Assembly: GCA_003138355.1 (NCBI GenBank)
Contig: PLFX01000043.1
Span: forward strand, 117,848-181,847
Direction of reading: 5' to 3'
Length of the DNA: 64,000 bases
From: Solirubrobacterales bacterium
Lineage (GTDB): Bacteria; Actinomycetota; Thermoleophilia; Solirubrobacterales; Solirubrobacteraceae
The notes beneath the pieces were generated by a model. That model made no database searches, was not told the DNA's origin, and was given only the letters and a program-made list of their open reading frames with translations. This document shows positions 42,002 through 50,456 of the stretch, piece by piece. Both the position numbers and the translations under genes were made by a program. The stretch's first letter is position 1; each line of letters opens with the position of its first letter.

Positions 42002-42861
42002 CAGCCCTTCTCCCCTGTGCCCTGGATCGCGATGCCCTTGAGGAAGGTGCGTTGGGTGAAAAAGAACAAGATCACAATCGGCATGGTTGCCGCCGTGGCC
42101 GCCGCCATCACCCATGGCCAGTTGGTGGTGTAGGTCCCCAAGATGAGCGTCAGTCCGAGGGAGACCGGATACCACGACTGGCTCTGGATATAGATGAGCG
42201 GACCGAGGTAGTCGTTCCAGCAGTACACGAACTGAAACAGAATTACCGTCGCGAGCGCCGGCTTCGACATCGGCAGGATCACGCGCCGATAAATCGTGAA
42301 TTCGTTTGCTCCGTCCACTCTCGCAGCGTCGGAGACCGACTGCGGCAGGGTCATGAAGAACTGGCGCAGTAGGAAAGTGCTGAAGATTGAGCTGCCAAGG
42401 AAAGTCGGGACAATTAGCGGCCAGTACCACCCGACCATGTGAAAGTTCTTGTACATCACGAACAGCGGAATCAGCGTCGCGAAGAACGGAATGAGCAGCG
42501 TGCTCACCATCACCTTGAACACGAAGTCGCGACCCTTCCAGCGAATACGCGAGAAGCCATAGGCGACGAGGCTGCTGGAGATGCACACCCCGGCGATCGT
42601 GGAAGCCGCGTACATGAGCGTATTCAGCACGAAGCGAGGGAATGACACGGCAGAGATCACATTCGGGTAGTTGCTCCAGAGGAACGGGTGCGGAATCCAG
42701 ACCGGCGGATCCGCAAGCGCCTGGGGGTTGGTCTTCAACGACGTCAATGCCATCCACAGCAGTGGAAAGCCGAGCACCACGCTGACCAGGATGAGCACGA
42801 CGTGCTTGCCCGTGCTCGTGACGAGCTTGTGGCGAGTCCTGCTGTCGATGGCCACTCTCAT
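42001..42861 (-). CDS. Sugar ABC transporter permease, MalG/UgpE type
   Basis: A 286-residue permease with six predicted helices starting MRVAIDSRTRHKLVTSTGKH. The EAA coupling loop is SVSDAARVDGANEFTIYRRV, followed by ILPMSKPALATVILFQFVYC and WNDYLGPLIYI, typical of the second permease of CUT1 systems. Its start overlaps the stop of the first permease by four bases (ATGA) and its end overlaps the YesL-like gene by one base. Together they form the channel for an oligosaccharide. Confidence 0.95.
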   Translation of the reverse strand: MRVAIDSRTRHKLVTSTGKHVVLILVSVVLGFPLLWMALTSLKTNPQALADPPVWIPHPFLWSNYPNVISAVSFPRFVLNTLMYAASTIAGVCISSSLVAYGFSRIRWKGRDFVFKVMVSTLLIPFFATLIPLFVMYKNFHMVGWYWPLIVPTFLGSSIFSTFLLRQFFMTLPQSVSDAARVDGANEFTIYRRVILPMSKPALATVILFQFVYCWNDYLGPLIYIQSQSWYPVSLGLTLILGTYTTNWPWVMAAATAATMPIVILFFFTQRTFLKGIAIQGTGEKG

Positions 42862-43823
42862 CCTTCGCTCGCGTAATACACCCAGCGTGACGAGGTCCGG
42901 AACAGCACAACCATGACGATCGCGCTGATCACGAACAAGAAGAAGGCCATCGCCGAGGAGTAGCCAAGCTTGAGGTACTGGAAAGCCTGCACGTAGAGGT
43001 ACTGCACGTACATCCACGTCGAGGTCCCGGGACCGCCAAGGTCCGAGCCCTCGATCACCTGGACCTGTGTGAAATACGCGAAGCAAGCCACGAGCTGGAG
43101 GATTACGTTGAAGAGGATCACCGGACTGAGCATCGGGAGCGTGATGCGGCGGAAGCGCTTCCAGGCGCGCGCACCGTCGAGAGCGGCGACCTCGTACAGC
43201 TCGCTCGGAATGCTTTGGAGCCCGGCCAGGTAGATGACCATCGGCTGGCCGACGCCCCAGAGTCCGAGCAGGATGAATGAGGGCTTGGACCAGGCCGGGG
43301 AGAAGAACCACCCCGGTCCCTGAATATGCACGTTGTTCAGCAGGTCGTTGACGATCCCGGTCGCCGGATTGAAGATCCAGACGAAGATCAAGCACGACGC
43401 GACGAGCGGCACAATCGAGGGGATGTAGAAGATCGTGCGATAGATCGCCCTCCCCTTCACGTCCTGGTTGAGCAGGAGCGCGAGGCCGAGTGCAACCACG
43501 GTCGAGAGCGGCAGCTCGAATATGGTGTAGAAAAAGGTATTGAAGAGTGACGTAAAGAAGAGCGGATCGTGGAACAGGGCCGTGTAGTTGGCGAACCCGA
43601 TCCACTGCGGCGACTGAACGCCGTTGAAATTGGTGAAGCTGTAGTAGATCGTGGCGAAGAACGGGTAGGCAAAGAAGGCCAGGAACCCGATCACCCACGG
43701 GCTCACGAAGAGCAGGCCTGTTCTCAAGCGGCGACGCGAATACCGAGGACGCTGCAGCCCACCGCGCGTGGCCGCCGTCTGCGGCGCCGCTTCCGTGGTT
43801 GCATGTGCCGACACGCCGGACAT
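42858..43823 (-). CDS. Sugar ABC transporter permease, MalF/UgpA type
   Basis: A 321-residue permease with six helices. The N-terminus (RTGLLFVSPWVIGFLAFFAY, PFFATIYYSFTNFNGVQSPQ) and the EAA loop (SIPSELYEVAALDGARAWKR, FRRITLPMLSPVILFNVILQ) define the first permease of CUT1 carbohydrate transporters. It lies 190 bases downstream of the solute-binding gene, with two strong hairpins in the gap, and overlaps the second permease by four bases. Confidence 0.95.
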   Translation of the reverse strand: MSGVSAHATTEAAPQTAATRGGLQRPRYSRRRLRTGLLFVSPWVIGFLAFFAYPFFATIYYSFTNFNGVQSPQWIGFANYTALFHDPLFFTSLFNTFFYTIFELPLSTVVALGLALLLNQDVKGRAIYRTIFYIPSIVPLVASCLIFVWIFNPATGIVNDLLNNVHIQGPGWFFSPAWSKPSFILLGLWGVGQPMVIYLAGLQSIPSELYEVAALDGARAWKRFRRITLPMLSPVILFNVILQLVACFAYFTQVQVIEGSDLGGPGTSTWMYVQYLYVQAFQYLKLGYSSAMAFFLFVISAIVMVVLFRTSSRWVYYASEG

Positions 43824-43843
43824 TCTCCCTAACCGCGCGGACT

Positions 43844-43867
43844 GGGGCAGGGCTCTCGCCCTGCCCC
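43844..43867. terminator. 10-bp stem-loop in the binding-protein/permease gap (first)
   Basis: GGGGCAGGGC and GCCCTGCCCC form a perfect 10-bp stem with loop TCTC. It lies in the mRNA between the solute-binding and permease genes. A hairpin here typically protects the upstream message or reduces transcription into the permease genes; there is no T run. Confidence 0.65.
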
Positions 43868-43910
43868 CCTCTGCGTGTCTTGGTCGGTGAATCCTCTCCC
43901 TGCCGCGTAG

Positions 43911-43938
43911 GGGGGGCAGGGCGCTTGCCCTGTCCCCC
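43911..43938. terminator. Second stem-loop in the binding-protein/permease gap
   Basis: CAGGGC/GCCCTG around loop GCTT, continued by GGGGG/CCCCC with one bulged base, gives a second very strong hairpin 44 bases from the first. Two tandem hairpins of related sequence suggest a partial terminator or mRNA-stabilising element that raises binding protein over permease. Confidence 0.6.
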
Positions 43939-44013
43939 CTGCCGCGAACCTTGAACGGCTGGCCATCTTGGTTGGCTACTTGTCGATGGCCTCGAGCGCC
44001 TGGAGAGGCTTCG

Positions 44014-45390
44014 TTAGCTGTTGCCCTGCTGGTCGATGTACTGGAGTGCCTGAATGGGCGTCATCGTCCCCTGGAGCACGTTGGCCGACGCCGTGTCCTC
44101 CGCCGTGAACAGTTGCGAATTGGTCGGCGTCAGCAACGGGGCCGCCGTGTACTTGTCCGTCTCCTCCGGCAGGAACCCCTTGAGCCACGGGTTGGCAGCG
44201 ATCCACGACTTGTAGACCGGCAGCTTCGTGACGGACGGTCCACCCGGGACCCAGCCGCCCTCCGTATCGATCTTGGCGATGGCGGCGGCCTGCGACTTAG
44301 AGCCGTAGCCCGACATCCAGGCCATGAACTCGAACGCATCTTTGGCATGCGCAGCGCCTTTGGGGATGATGTTGAAGTTGCCCTGGCCGAGCGTCGCACC
44401 GGTGTACTGCGCAGTCCCGGGGAACGCCTCGACGCCGAAGTTGCCCTCGAGCGCCGGGTCCGTGCTTGGGACCGTCACCTGCCCCTCCCATGGACCTGAC
44501 AGCATGAACATCGACTTGCCGGCTCCCCAGATGTCAGTCGAGCCGCCGGCGACGGTGCCGAGGGCCGTCTGCAGCGCCATCACCTGCGAGTAGGAGTACT
44601 GGGCGTAGCTCTGGAAGAAGTTCATCTCCGCGATCCCGCCCGGGCAAGCCGTGGGGCTCTCAAAGTCGTACTTGCCGCTCTTGATGCAGTTCGTGTCGCC
44701 GAAGAACGGCGTGTAGAACTCGAAGCTGTTCCCGTCCGTGTCCGGATAGAAGCCCAGTTGCTGCAGCTGGCCGTTACTGCTGACCCACGCCTTGGCCTGG
44801 TCGGCCTGGAGCGCGGCCAAGGTCGTTGGCGGCGAGGTGATGCCGTACTTCGCCATCAGCGTCTTGTTGTAGTAGAGCGCCCACGAATTGAGAGCCTGCG
44901 GCACGGCGACCAGCTTGCCCTTGTAGGAGCCGCCCTGGACCGCTACCGGATAGAGGAACTTCTCAAAGCCCTTGTACGGGCCCGTGAGGAACTGGTTGAG
45001 GGACGTCAGATCGCCATCGGCAGCGAACGAGCCGATCTCCGGCCACCACTCCGTGAACAGGGAGGGTGGATCTCCCGCGGCGATCGCCGAGAGCAGCTGC
45101 GCCGTGCTCGTCGTCTGCACGCTGGGGATGCTCGTCTCGCTCACCTGAATGCCGGGGTGCGACTTGTTCCACGCCGCCACGATCTTGTTGACCGCGGTCA
45201 ACGAGCTTCCGGACCACATCGTCCACCAGGTGAGATGGACGACGCTGGCCTTGTGAGCTGTGGCGGCGGTTGACTGGGTCGCAGCGGCCGTGGCGAGCCC
45301 GCCCGCGAGTGTAAGCGCGAGCGCCCCAACGGCGAGCCTCGATCTCAGGCCCCTACCTGCTGGGCCTGATTTCTGCCTAGCAATGCTCAT
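44014..45390 (-). CDS. Sugar ABC transporter solute-binding protein, family 1
   Basis: A 458-residue exported protein. The signal peptide is LRSRLAVGALALTLAGGLAT, without a lipobox cysteine after it. The mature part shows VVHLTWWTMWSGSSLTAVNK, IVAAWNKSHPGIQVSETSIP, AVPQALNSWALYYNKTLMAK and a Trp/Tyr-rich sugar-binding surface, typical of cluster-B binding proteins. Its ATG overlaps the LacI stop by four bases (ATGA), so regulator and binding protein are translated together. The ligand is probably an alpha-galactoside such as raffinose or melibiose, inferred from the divergent galactosidase. Confidence 0.92.
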   Translation of the reverse strand: MSIARQKSGPAGRGLRSRLAVGALALTLAGGLATAAATQSTAATAHKASVVHLTWWTMWSGSSLTAVNKIVAAWNKSHPGIQVSETSIPSVQTTSTAQLLSAIAAGDPPSLFTEWWPEIGSFAADGDLTSLNQFLTGPYKGFEKFLYPVAVQGGSYKGKLVAVPQALNSWALYYNKTLMAKYGITSPPTTLAALQADQAKAWVSSNGQLQQLGFYPDTDGNSFEFYTPFFGDTNCIKSGKYDFESPTACPGGIAEMNFFQSYAQYSYSQVMALQTALGTVAGGSTDIWGAGKSMFMLSGPWEGQVTVPSTDPALEGNFGVEAFPGTAQYTGATLGQGNFNIIPKGAAHAKDAFEFMAWMSGYGSKSQAAAIAKIDTEGGWVPGGPSVTKLPVYKSWIAANPWLKGFLPEETDKYTAAPLLTPTNSQLFTAEDTASANVLQGTMTPIQALQYIDQQGNS

Positions 45391-46541
45391 CGATCATTCT
45401 CCTCTCCTTCATCGTGCGAATTTGGACCCGTGTCAGGTCTAGTGCCAAGTGGTGTCGCGATCGCCTGCCTGCCACGTGGGCCAGACCGCGGCGGAGGCCC
45501 GGCGCTCTCGCGGATGATCAGCTGCGCCTGCGGCGAGGCCAGCGTGGGGGCTGTTCGGCCCGAGTGCGAGAGCTCGAGCAGCTTGTGAAAAGCAACCTTG
45601 CCGAGCGTCTTGAAGTCCTGGCGCACCGTGGTGAGCGCGGGAGAGAAGAAGCGAGCGTATGGAACGTCGTCAAAGCCGACCACGCTGATGTCGTCGGGGA
45701 CACGCCTGCCGGCCTCGTGCATCGCACGCATCACGCCGAGCGCGATCTCGTCGTTTCCGGCCAAGACCGCTGTCACGCGCGAGTCCTTGGCGAGCTTGCA
45801 ACCCGCCTCGTAGCCCGACTGAGCGGTCCAGCCGCCTTGGAGCGCGTTGGGGGGTCGCACGGCGGCCTGTTCAAGCGCCGCCCGCCAGCCCTCCATGCGC
45901 CGCGTCGCTGCGGACCAGCTCGGGATCGCGAGGTGATGGACGGTGGCGTGACCAAGCCCGAGCAGGTACTCGGTCGCCTCCTTCGCTGCGGCGAACTCGT
46001 CGATCCAAACGGACGGCCGCCCCGGAAGGGTGGCGCTGGACGGAGCCTGAATCATCGCCACCGTGGGGACCTCCGGCGGCACGCACTCGAGCGCCATGGC
46101 ACCCGCCTGATCGAAGGCGATCACGATCAGGGCACCTGCCGGCTCGATCGCGCGCTCGACCGCGTCGCGCATGTCCGCCGGGTTGAGCGACTCGAGCGCC
46201 CGGAATCCCATGCCGAATCCCGCGTCCCGCGACGCCTCCTCGACGCCCTCCAGCGGTGCAGCGAAGCCATAGAGACTCGTGTTAGATCCCAAGACCGTGA
46301 CTGACTGAACCGGGCCGCCGGCGAGCGCCCGGGCGGCCCGATTGGGGCGGAAGCCGAGCTGGTCGATCGCTGCCAATACAGCCTCGCGCGTCGCGCGGCT
46401 CACCTTGGGGCTGTCGTTGATGACACGCGACACCGTTTGGTGCGAGACCCCGGCGGCGCGAGCGACGTCGCGGATGCTGACCGCGGGTGACCGGTCACTA
46501 TTGCCGGACAAGTGGGATGCGTGGGTGATGTGACCGGTCAC
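45387..46541 (-). CDS. LacI-family regulator of the alpha-galactoside operon
   Basis: A 384-residue repressor. The DNA-binding head reads VSIRDVARAAGVSHQTVSRV, INDSPKVSRATREAVLAAID and QLGFRPNRAARALAGG, and the ligand domain ends FKTLGKVAFHKLLELSHSGR. GTG 46541 is chosen because GGAGGAG lies just in front of it; TTG 46568 would place the start ahead of that site. The start codon lies inside a perfect 12-bp palindrome, and a second identical palindrome lies within codons 13-18, so the protein probably blocks its own promoter and that of the diverging galactosidase until the sugar binds. It is the first gene of the transporter operon. Confidence 0.92.
   Translation of the reverse strand: MTGHITHASHLSGNSDRSPAVSIRDVARAAGVSHQTVSRVINDSPKVSRATREAVLAAIDQLGFRPNRAARALAGGPVQSVTVLGSNTSLYGFAAPLEGVEEASRDAGFGMGFRALESLNPADMRDAVERAIEPAGALIVIAFDQAGAMALECVPPEVPTVAMIQAPSSATLPGRPSVWIDEFAAAKEATEYLLGLGHATVHHLAIPSWSAATRRMEGWRAALEQAAVRPPNALQGGWTAQSGYEAGCKLAKDSRVTAVLAGNDEIALGVMRAMHEAGRRVPDDISVVGFDDVPYARFFSPALTTVRQDFKTLGKVAFHKLLELSHSGRTAPTLASPQAQLIIRESAGPPPRSGPRGRQAIATPLGTRPDTGPNSHDEGEENDR
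46487..46498. promoter_or_regulatory. LacI operator palindrome GTGACCGGTCAC (inner copy)
   Basis: A perfect 12-bp palindrome with the ACCGGT core favoured by LacI/GalR proteins. It lies inside the first codons of the lacI gene, 43 bp (centre to centre) from an identical copy. The pair could be bridged by a LacI tetramer or two dimers. Confidence 0.8.
46530..46541. promoter_or_regulatory. LacI operator palindrome GTGACCGGTCAC (outer copy)
   Basis: An identical perfect 12-bp palindrome that contains the GTG start codon of lacI and lies 12 bases downstream of the likely -10 box. Occupancy would block both transcription and ribosome access. It is about 88 bases upstream of the galactosidase ATG. 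Confidence 0.82.
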
Positions 46542-46553
46542 CTCTCCTCCGCG

Positions 46554-46585
46554 CCTATACTCGCCCAAAGCCTTCGGGATGTCAA
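46554..46585 (-). promoter_or_regulatory. Candidate promoter of the lacI-transporter operon
   Basis: On the minus strand TTGACA (46580-46585) and TATAGG (46554-46559) are separated by 20 bases. The -35 is perfect, the -10 is fair, and the spacing is longer than the ideal 17. The outer LacI palindrome lies directly downstream, as expected for a repressed promoter. Confidence 0.5.
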
Positions 46586-46628
46586 GGCTCCACCGTCGCG
46601 GTTAGACTGGCGCCAGAGAGAGAAAGTG

Positions 46629-48824
46629 ATGATTTCCGCGAGAACATCGGGCGAGTCGGTCACGTGGGCCGACGATGCAATGGATTTGCAAGTCGATGTC
46701 GGCGACGACGGTGTCGCGCGCCTTGCCCTGCTAGCGCCCGCAGAGGTTGACGCGCGGCTCGAAGCGGAGATCGCGTCGGAGCCGCCGGCTCGGGTTCATC
46801 GCGGCGTATCCGGCCTGCCGTTGCTCGATGTGCTGCTCGCCGGAAGTGGCCGGCAGTGGGCGGGACAACGCTACTCGGAGTCCGTGGTCGGCAGCCGGAT
46901 GCGTTACGTCAGCCACGACGTCCGGGAAGACGGACCGTGGAGCCTGCTGGAGATTGCGCTGCTTGACCCGGTGACCGAACTCGCGGCAACGGTCTCCTAC
47001 CGGCGCCTTCCCGACGTAGGGGTGCTGCGTAGCTCGGTCAGCTTGAGGAACGACGGTGACTCCCCGCTGACGATCGAGTCCGTGTCGTCTTTTCTCGGCA
47101 GTGGCCTCGCCGGACCAGGCGGCGATCTGAACGACGTCGAAGTGCTCTGGGCTGAGAACGACTGGCAGGCCGAGGCGCGCTGGCAGGCCAGGGGCTTCCG
47201 TGAGGCGCTCCCGCAGCTGAACAGCCATGTGCAAGACGGGCGGTCGCGAGGCCGGTTGGCGATCACGAGCACCGGTAGCTGGTGCTCGGGGGCCTATCTA
47301 CCAATGGGTGCCGCCGTTAACGATCGGACGGGCTACACGCTGCTGTGGCAGATCGAGCACAACGGCGCCTGGCAGTGGCAGGTCGGCGAGCATCGCGGAG
47401 AGGGGCCAACGACCTCGTATCTGGCGCTGCTCGGCCCCACAGATATCGAGCACCACTGGCGGCTGACCCTCTCGCCGGGCGAGTCCTTCGAGACCGTTCC
47501 GGTGGCGGTCGCAGTGAGTCGTGAAGGACTCGAGGATGCCGCCGCCCGAATGACGCAGTATCGCCGCCTGATGCGGCGACGTCACGGCGACCACCGTCGC
47601 CTCGCCGTCATCTTCAACGACTACCTGAACACGCTGAAGGCGGATCCAACGACGGAGCGGCTGCTGCCCCTGATCCGTGCGGCGGCGCGCGCAGGCGCGG
47701 AGTACTTCTGCATCGACGCCGGCTGGTACGCGGAACCGGGCGAAGGGTGGTGGGACACGGTTGGCGAATGGGTGCCGTCAACAGCCCGATTCAGCGGCGG
47801 CTTCCCTGCGGTGATCGAAGCGATCAAGGCTGAAGGCATGGTCCCCGGCATCTGGATCGAGCCGGAGGTGATTGGCGTGCAGAGCCCGATTGCCGACGTG
47901 CTCCCGCGCGAGGCGTTCTTCACGCGCAATGGGGAGCGGGTCGTCGAGCAGAGCCGATACCAGCTCGACCTCCGCCATCCGGCCGCGAGGGATCACCTCG
48001 ATCGGACTGTCGACTTCCTCGTCGGCGAACTTGGATTCGGCTACATCAAGATGGACTACAACATCAACGTCGCACCCGGGACGGACGCCGGAGGCCTCGC
48101 GGCGGGCGCCGGGATGCTCGAGCACAACCGCGCGTTCCTTGACTGGATCGACGGTGTGCTCGATCGCCACTCGGACCTGACCCTGGAGAGCTGCGCATCA
48201 GGCGGCATGCGAACCGACTACGCGTTGCTGTCTCGCTTCCAGATCCATTCGACAAGCGACCAGGAGGATCCGCTGCGCTACCCGCCGATCGCGGCGGCCG
48301 CACCGCTCGCTGTAGCGCCGGAGCAGGCTGGCGTCTGGGCTTCCGTCCAGCCCGAGATGACCGACGATCTCATCGCGTTCACCCTCTGCAGCGCAATGCT
48401 CGGGCGTGTGCAGCTCTCGGGCCATCTGGACCTCATGACAAGCGCGCAGCAGCAGCTGGTCGCCGAAGCGGTCGCGATCTACAAGCAGATCAGGGCTGAC
48501 CTCGCGGACGCCGTTCCCTTCTGGCCGCTCGGGCTGCCGGGATGGGCCGACGACTGGCTCGCCGTCGGCATGCGCGCCGCCGGCGCAACCTACGTCGTGG
48601 TCTGGCGAAGGGAGAGCAGCACGCCGACCCCCGGCGAAGACACGGTCTCGCTGCCAATCGCGCCTGGCAACACCGAAGCGTGCCCGCGCCTGCTCTACCC
48701 GCAGAACGGGGCGCTGCTCGACTGGGATACGACCGCCGGCGAGCTACGCGTCTCGCTTCCGGGCTGCCCGTCGGCTTGCCTGGTCGCAGTCGATGCCGCG
48801 CTTCCGGCACGCGCGCGTCGCTAG
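46629..48824 (+). CDS. Alpha-galactosidase, glycoside hydrolase family 36
   Basis: A 731-residue enzyme starting at ATG 46629 after an agagagaaag site. The N-terminal beta-sandwich is followed by the (beta/alpha)8 barrel: YFCIDAGWYAEPGEGWWDTV, GIWIEPEVIG, the nucleophile in GYIKMDYNIN (D476) and the acid/base in LESCASGGMRTDY (D530), then GVWASVQPEMTDDLIAFTLC. These are the GH36 motifs. There is no signal peptide, so it hydrolyses imported alpha-galactosides in the cytoplasm. It is divergent from the lacI-transporter operon and shares its operator region. Confidence 0.95.
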   Translation: MISARTSGESVTWADDAMDLQVDVGDDGVARLALLAPAEVDARLEAEIASEPPARVHRGVSGLPLLDVLLAGSGRQWAGQRYSESVVGSRMRYVSHDVREDGPWSLLEIALLDPVTELAATVSYRRLPDVGVLRSSVSLRNDGDSPLTIESVSSFLGSGLAGPGGDLNDVEVLWAENDWQAEARWQARGFREALPQLNSHVQDGRSRGRLAITSTGSWCSGAYLPMGAAVNDRTGYTLLWQIEHNGAWQWQVGEHRGEGPTTSYLALLGPTDIEHHWRLTLSPGESFETVPVAVAVSREGLEDAAARMTQYRRLMRRRHGDHRRLAVIFNDYLNTLKADPTTERLLPLIRAAARAGAEYFCIDAGWYAEPGEGWWDTVGEWVPSTARFSGGFPAVIEAIKAEGMVPGIWIEPEVIGVQSPIADVLPREAFFTRNGERVVEQSRYQLDLRHPAARDHLDRTVDFLVGELGFGYIKMDYNINVAPGTDAGGLAAGAGMLEHNRAFLDWIDGVLDRHSDLTLESCASGGMRTDYALLSRFQIHSTSDQEDPLRYPPIAAAAPLAVAPEQAGVWASVQPEMTDDLIAFTLCSAMLGRVQLSGHLDLMTSAQQQLVAEAVAIYKQIRADLADAVPFWPLGLPGWADDWLAVGMRAAGATYVVVWRRESSTPTPGEDTVSLPIAPGNTEACPRLLYPQNGALLDWDTTAGELRVSLPGCPSACLVAVDAALPARARR

Positions 48825-48855
48825 CAGCTGGCTCGGAACGAGCCAGGGCGGCCAG

Positions 48856-49608
48856 CTAGAACAGCGAGTAACCCCCGTCGACCACGAGCACCGCGCCGGT
48901 CATGAAACTCGAAGCGTCGCTCGCCAGGTAGACGAGCGACGGACCCAGCTCGTCGGGCATCGCGTAGCGCTGCATCGGCGCGTCCTCGATCCAGTGGCGA
49001 CGAAACTCGGGGCGATCGACCGGCGCCAACTCCGTCTTGACGTAGCCGGGAGCCAGGGCGTTGACGCGAACGCCGTAGGGCGCCCACTCAGCGGCCAGCG
49101 ACTTGGTGAGCTGGTGGACCGCGGCCTTTGAGGCGTTGTAGGCCGGCTGCATCTGAGGGCGATTGACGACGAGCCCGGACAGCGATCCGATGTTCACGAT
49201 CACCCCGCTACCGCGCGAGACCATCTGAGCGCCGACGACGCGGCAGCAGTTCCAAAGACCGTCCACGTTCACATCCCACACCGCGCGCCACTCCTCCGCC
49301 GGCACGGCGAGCGCCGGGGAGTGGAAGCAGACTCCGGCGTTATTGATGAGGATGTCGATCGGTCCGTGCTGCTCTGCGACCGTCTCGAGCATCGCGGCGA
49401 CACTCGAAGCGTCCGTGACATCCGTCGCGACTGCGCTCACGCCAAGCTCGCCCGCCACCCGATCCGACCTGGGAACGTCGCGCGCCGCGATCACGACCCG
49501 CGCGCCCGCCTCGGCCAGGGCGCGCGTGAAGGCCATACCGAGACCGCGGTTCCCCCCGGTTACGACCGCAACCTTGCCGTCGAGGCGGAAGCTGTCGAGG
49601 ACGCTCAC
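48856..49608 (-). CDS. Short-chain dehydrogenase/reductase (SDR)
   Basis: A 250-residue classical SDR. GTG 49608 (VSVLDSFRLDGKVAVVTGG) fits the family length. The cofactor loop is TGGNRGLGMAFTRALAEAGA (TGxxxGxG), NNAGVCFHSPA is the NNAG motif, the catalytic Ser/Tyr/Lys lie in NIGSLSGLVVNRPQMQPAYN and ASKAA, and SFMTGAVLVVDGGYSLF is the typical end. The residue after the first Gly-rich strand (AARD) suggests NADP(H). It is 32 bases beyond the galactosidase stop on the opposite strand; a sugar alcohol or gluconate-type substrate is possible but not shown. Confidence 0.92.
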   Translation of the reverse strand: MSVLDSFRLDGKVAVVTGGNRGLGMAFTRALAEAGARVVIAARDVPRSDRVAGELGVSAVATDVTDASSVAAMLETVAEQHGPIDILINNAGVCFHSPALAVPAEEWRAVWDVNVDGLWNCCRVVGAQMVSRGSGVIVNIGSLSGLVVNRPQMQPAYNASKAAVHQLTKSLAAEWAPYGVRVNALAPGYVKTELAPVDRPEFRRHWIEDAPMQRYAMPDELGPSLVYLASDASSFMTGAVLVVDGGYSLF

Positions 49609-49708
49609 CGCTTTCGCCCCCCACGGTGACCGGACGGACCCATCGCGTGAGCTTTCCACGAATCGCCGCGGAGCGTCAGGCGCGGAGCCACCACCTCAGC
49701 GGCATACA

Positions 49709-49792
49709 TGCGGGCGGAGGGACTTGAACCCCCAAGGGCTTTCGCCCACCGGCTCCTAAGGCCGGCGTGTCTACCAATTCCACCACGCCCGC
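49709..49792 (-). tRNA. tRNA-Leu (UAG)
   Basis: On the minus strand a class II tRNA folds: acceptor GCGGGCG/CGCCCGC with discriminator A, D arm GTGGTGGAATTGGTAGACACG, anticodon stem CCGGC/GCCGG with loop CTTAGGA (anticodon UAG), a long variable arm (TGGGCGAAAGCCCTT) and T stem GGGGG/TCCCT-type pairing around TTCAAGT. The 3' CCA is not encoded. Length 84 nt. Confidence 0.93.
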
Positions 49793-49834
49793 GCGTACTT
49801 CGGCACAGCTGATACTACGATCTCAGCAACGCCT

Positions 49835-49918
49835 GCCCGGGTGCCCAAATTGGTAAAGGGAGCGGTCTCAAGAACCGCCGCTGGAAACAGCTTGGGGGTT
49901 CGAGTCCCCCCCCGGGTA
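49835..49918 (+). tRNA. tRNA-Leu (CAA)
   Basis: A class II tRNA on the plus strand: acceptor GCCCGGG/CCCGGGT (one G-T pair), anticodon stem GCGGT/ACCGC with loop CTCAAGA (anticodon CAA), long variable arm CGCTGGAAACAGCTT and T stem GGGGG/CCCCC around TTCGAGT, discriminator A. No encoded CCA. It is divergent from the tRNA-Leu(UAG) gene 42 bases away. Confidence 0.93.
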
Positions 49919-49945
49919 CTTGTGCGCTCGCGGCGCGCGGCGGCT

Positions 49946-50404
49946 TCAACGGCCGAGCGTACGTGTCAGCTCGCGCGTATGGCTCCCGAAATCCCCGAGC
50001 AGCACCCGCACCTGCTCGAGTGCGGCGCGCAGCGGCGGATCCCCCACCTCGACCGGGAGCATTGAGTCTTGGAGCGTGGCGAGCTCGGCGTCGGCGCCGG
50101 CGACCGCGGCTGCGGCCCTGCCGATGATCCCGTTGGCATCGTGCTCGCGCACCTGGACCCGCGGCGCCGTGAGAGCGCTCGTCGGTAACCCGTACCGCGC
50201 GGCGAACTCGGAACTCGCTCGTTGCGCCTGCCCGTAGGCGGTCTGGAGCGGTCGGAACAGGCGCTCCTCGAGCCGATCGGCCGCCGTTGTGTCGAGCTGC
50301 TCGTACGCCTCCCCGAGGTTGGCGAGCGCAACGCCGATCTGCTCGGTAGCCGCGCCGAGCGAGTCAAGCAACTGGCGGCGCCCCTGGGCGTTGGTGTAGG
50401 CCAC
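49946..50404 (-). CDS. Hypothetical helical protein, 152 aa
   Basis: A soluble, mostly alpha-helical protein: VAYTNAQGRRQLLDSLGAAT, EQIGVALANLGEAYEQLDTT, AADRLEERLFRPLQTAYGQA, and late ALEQVRVLLGDFGSHTRELT. The long amphipathic helices and the Ala/Glu/Leu pattern resemble conserved actinobacterial proteins of unknown function. GTG 50404 is my start; ATG 50446 would add 14 Arg-rich residues. It ends 27 bases from the tRNA-Leu(CAA) gene. Confidence 0.75.
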   Translation of the reverse strand: MAYTNAQGRRQLLDSLGAATEQIGVALANLGEAYEQLDTTAADRLEERLFRPLQTAYGQAQRASSEFAARYGLPTSALTAPRVQVREHDANGIIGRAAAAVAGADAELATLQDSMLPVEVGDPPLRAALEQVRVLLGDFGSHTRELTRTLGR

Positions 50405-50456
50405 CCAACGAGCATAGACGCGGGCCGACCGGCGGCGCGCCGGCAAGGATCATGGG

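Noticed and set aside
43824-44013. CRISPR-like repeats in the GGGGCAGGG tracts
   Set aside because: Only two imperfect palindromic hairpins with no regular spacers; they fit intra-operon stem-loops.
46586-46628. Galactosidase promoter with -10 TAGACT at 46603
   Set aside because: The matching -35 (TGTCAA) is poor and shared with the opposite promoter; not strong enough to list.
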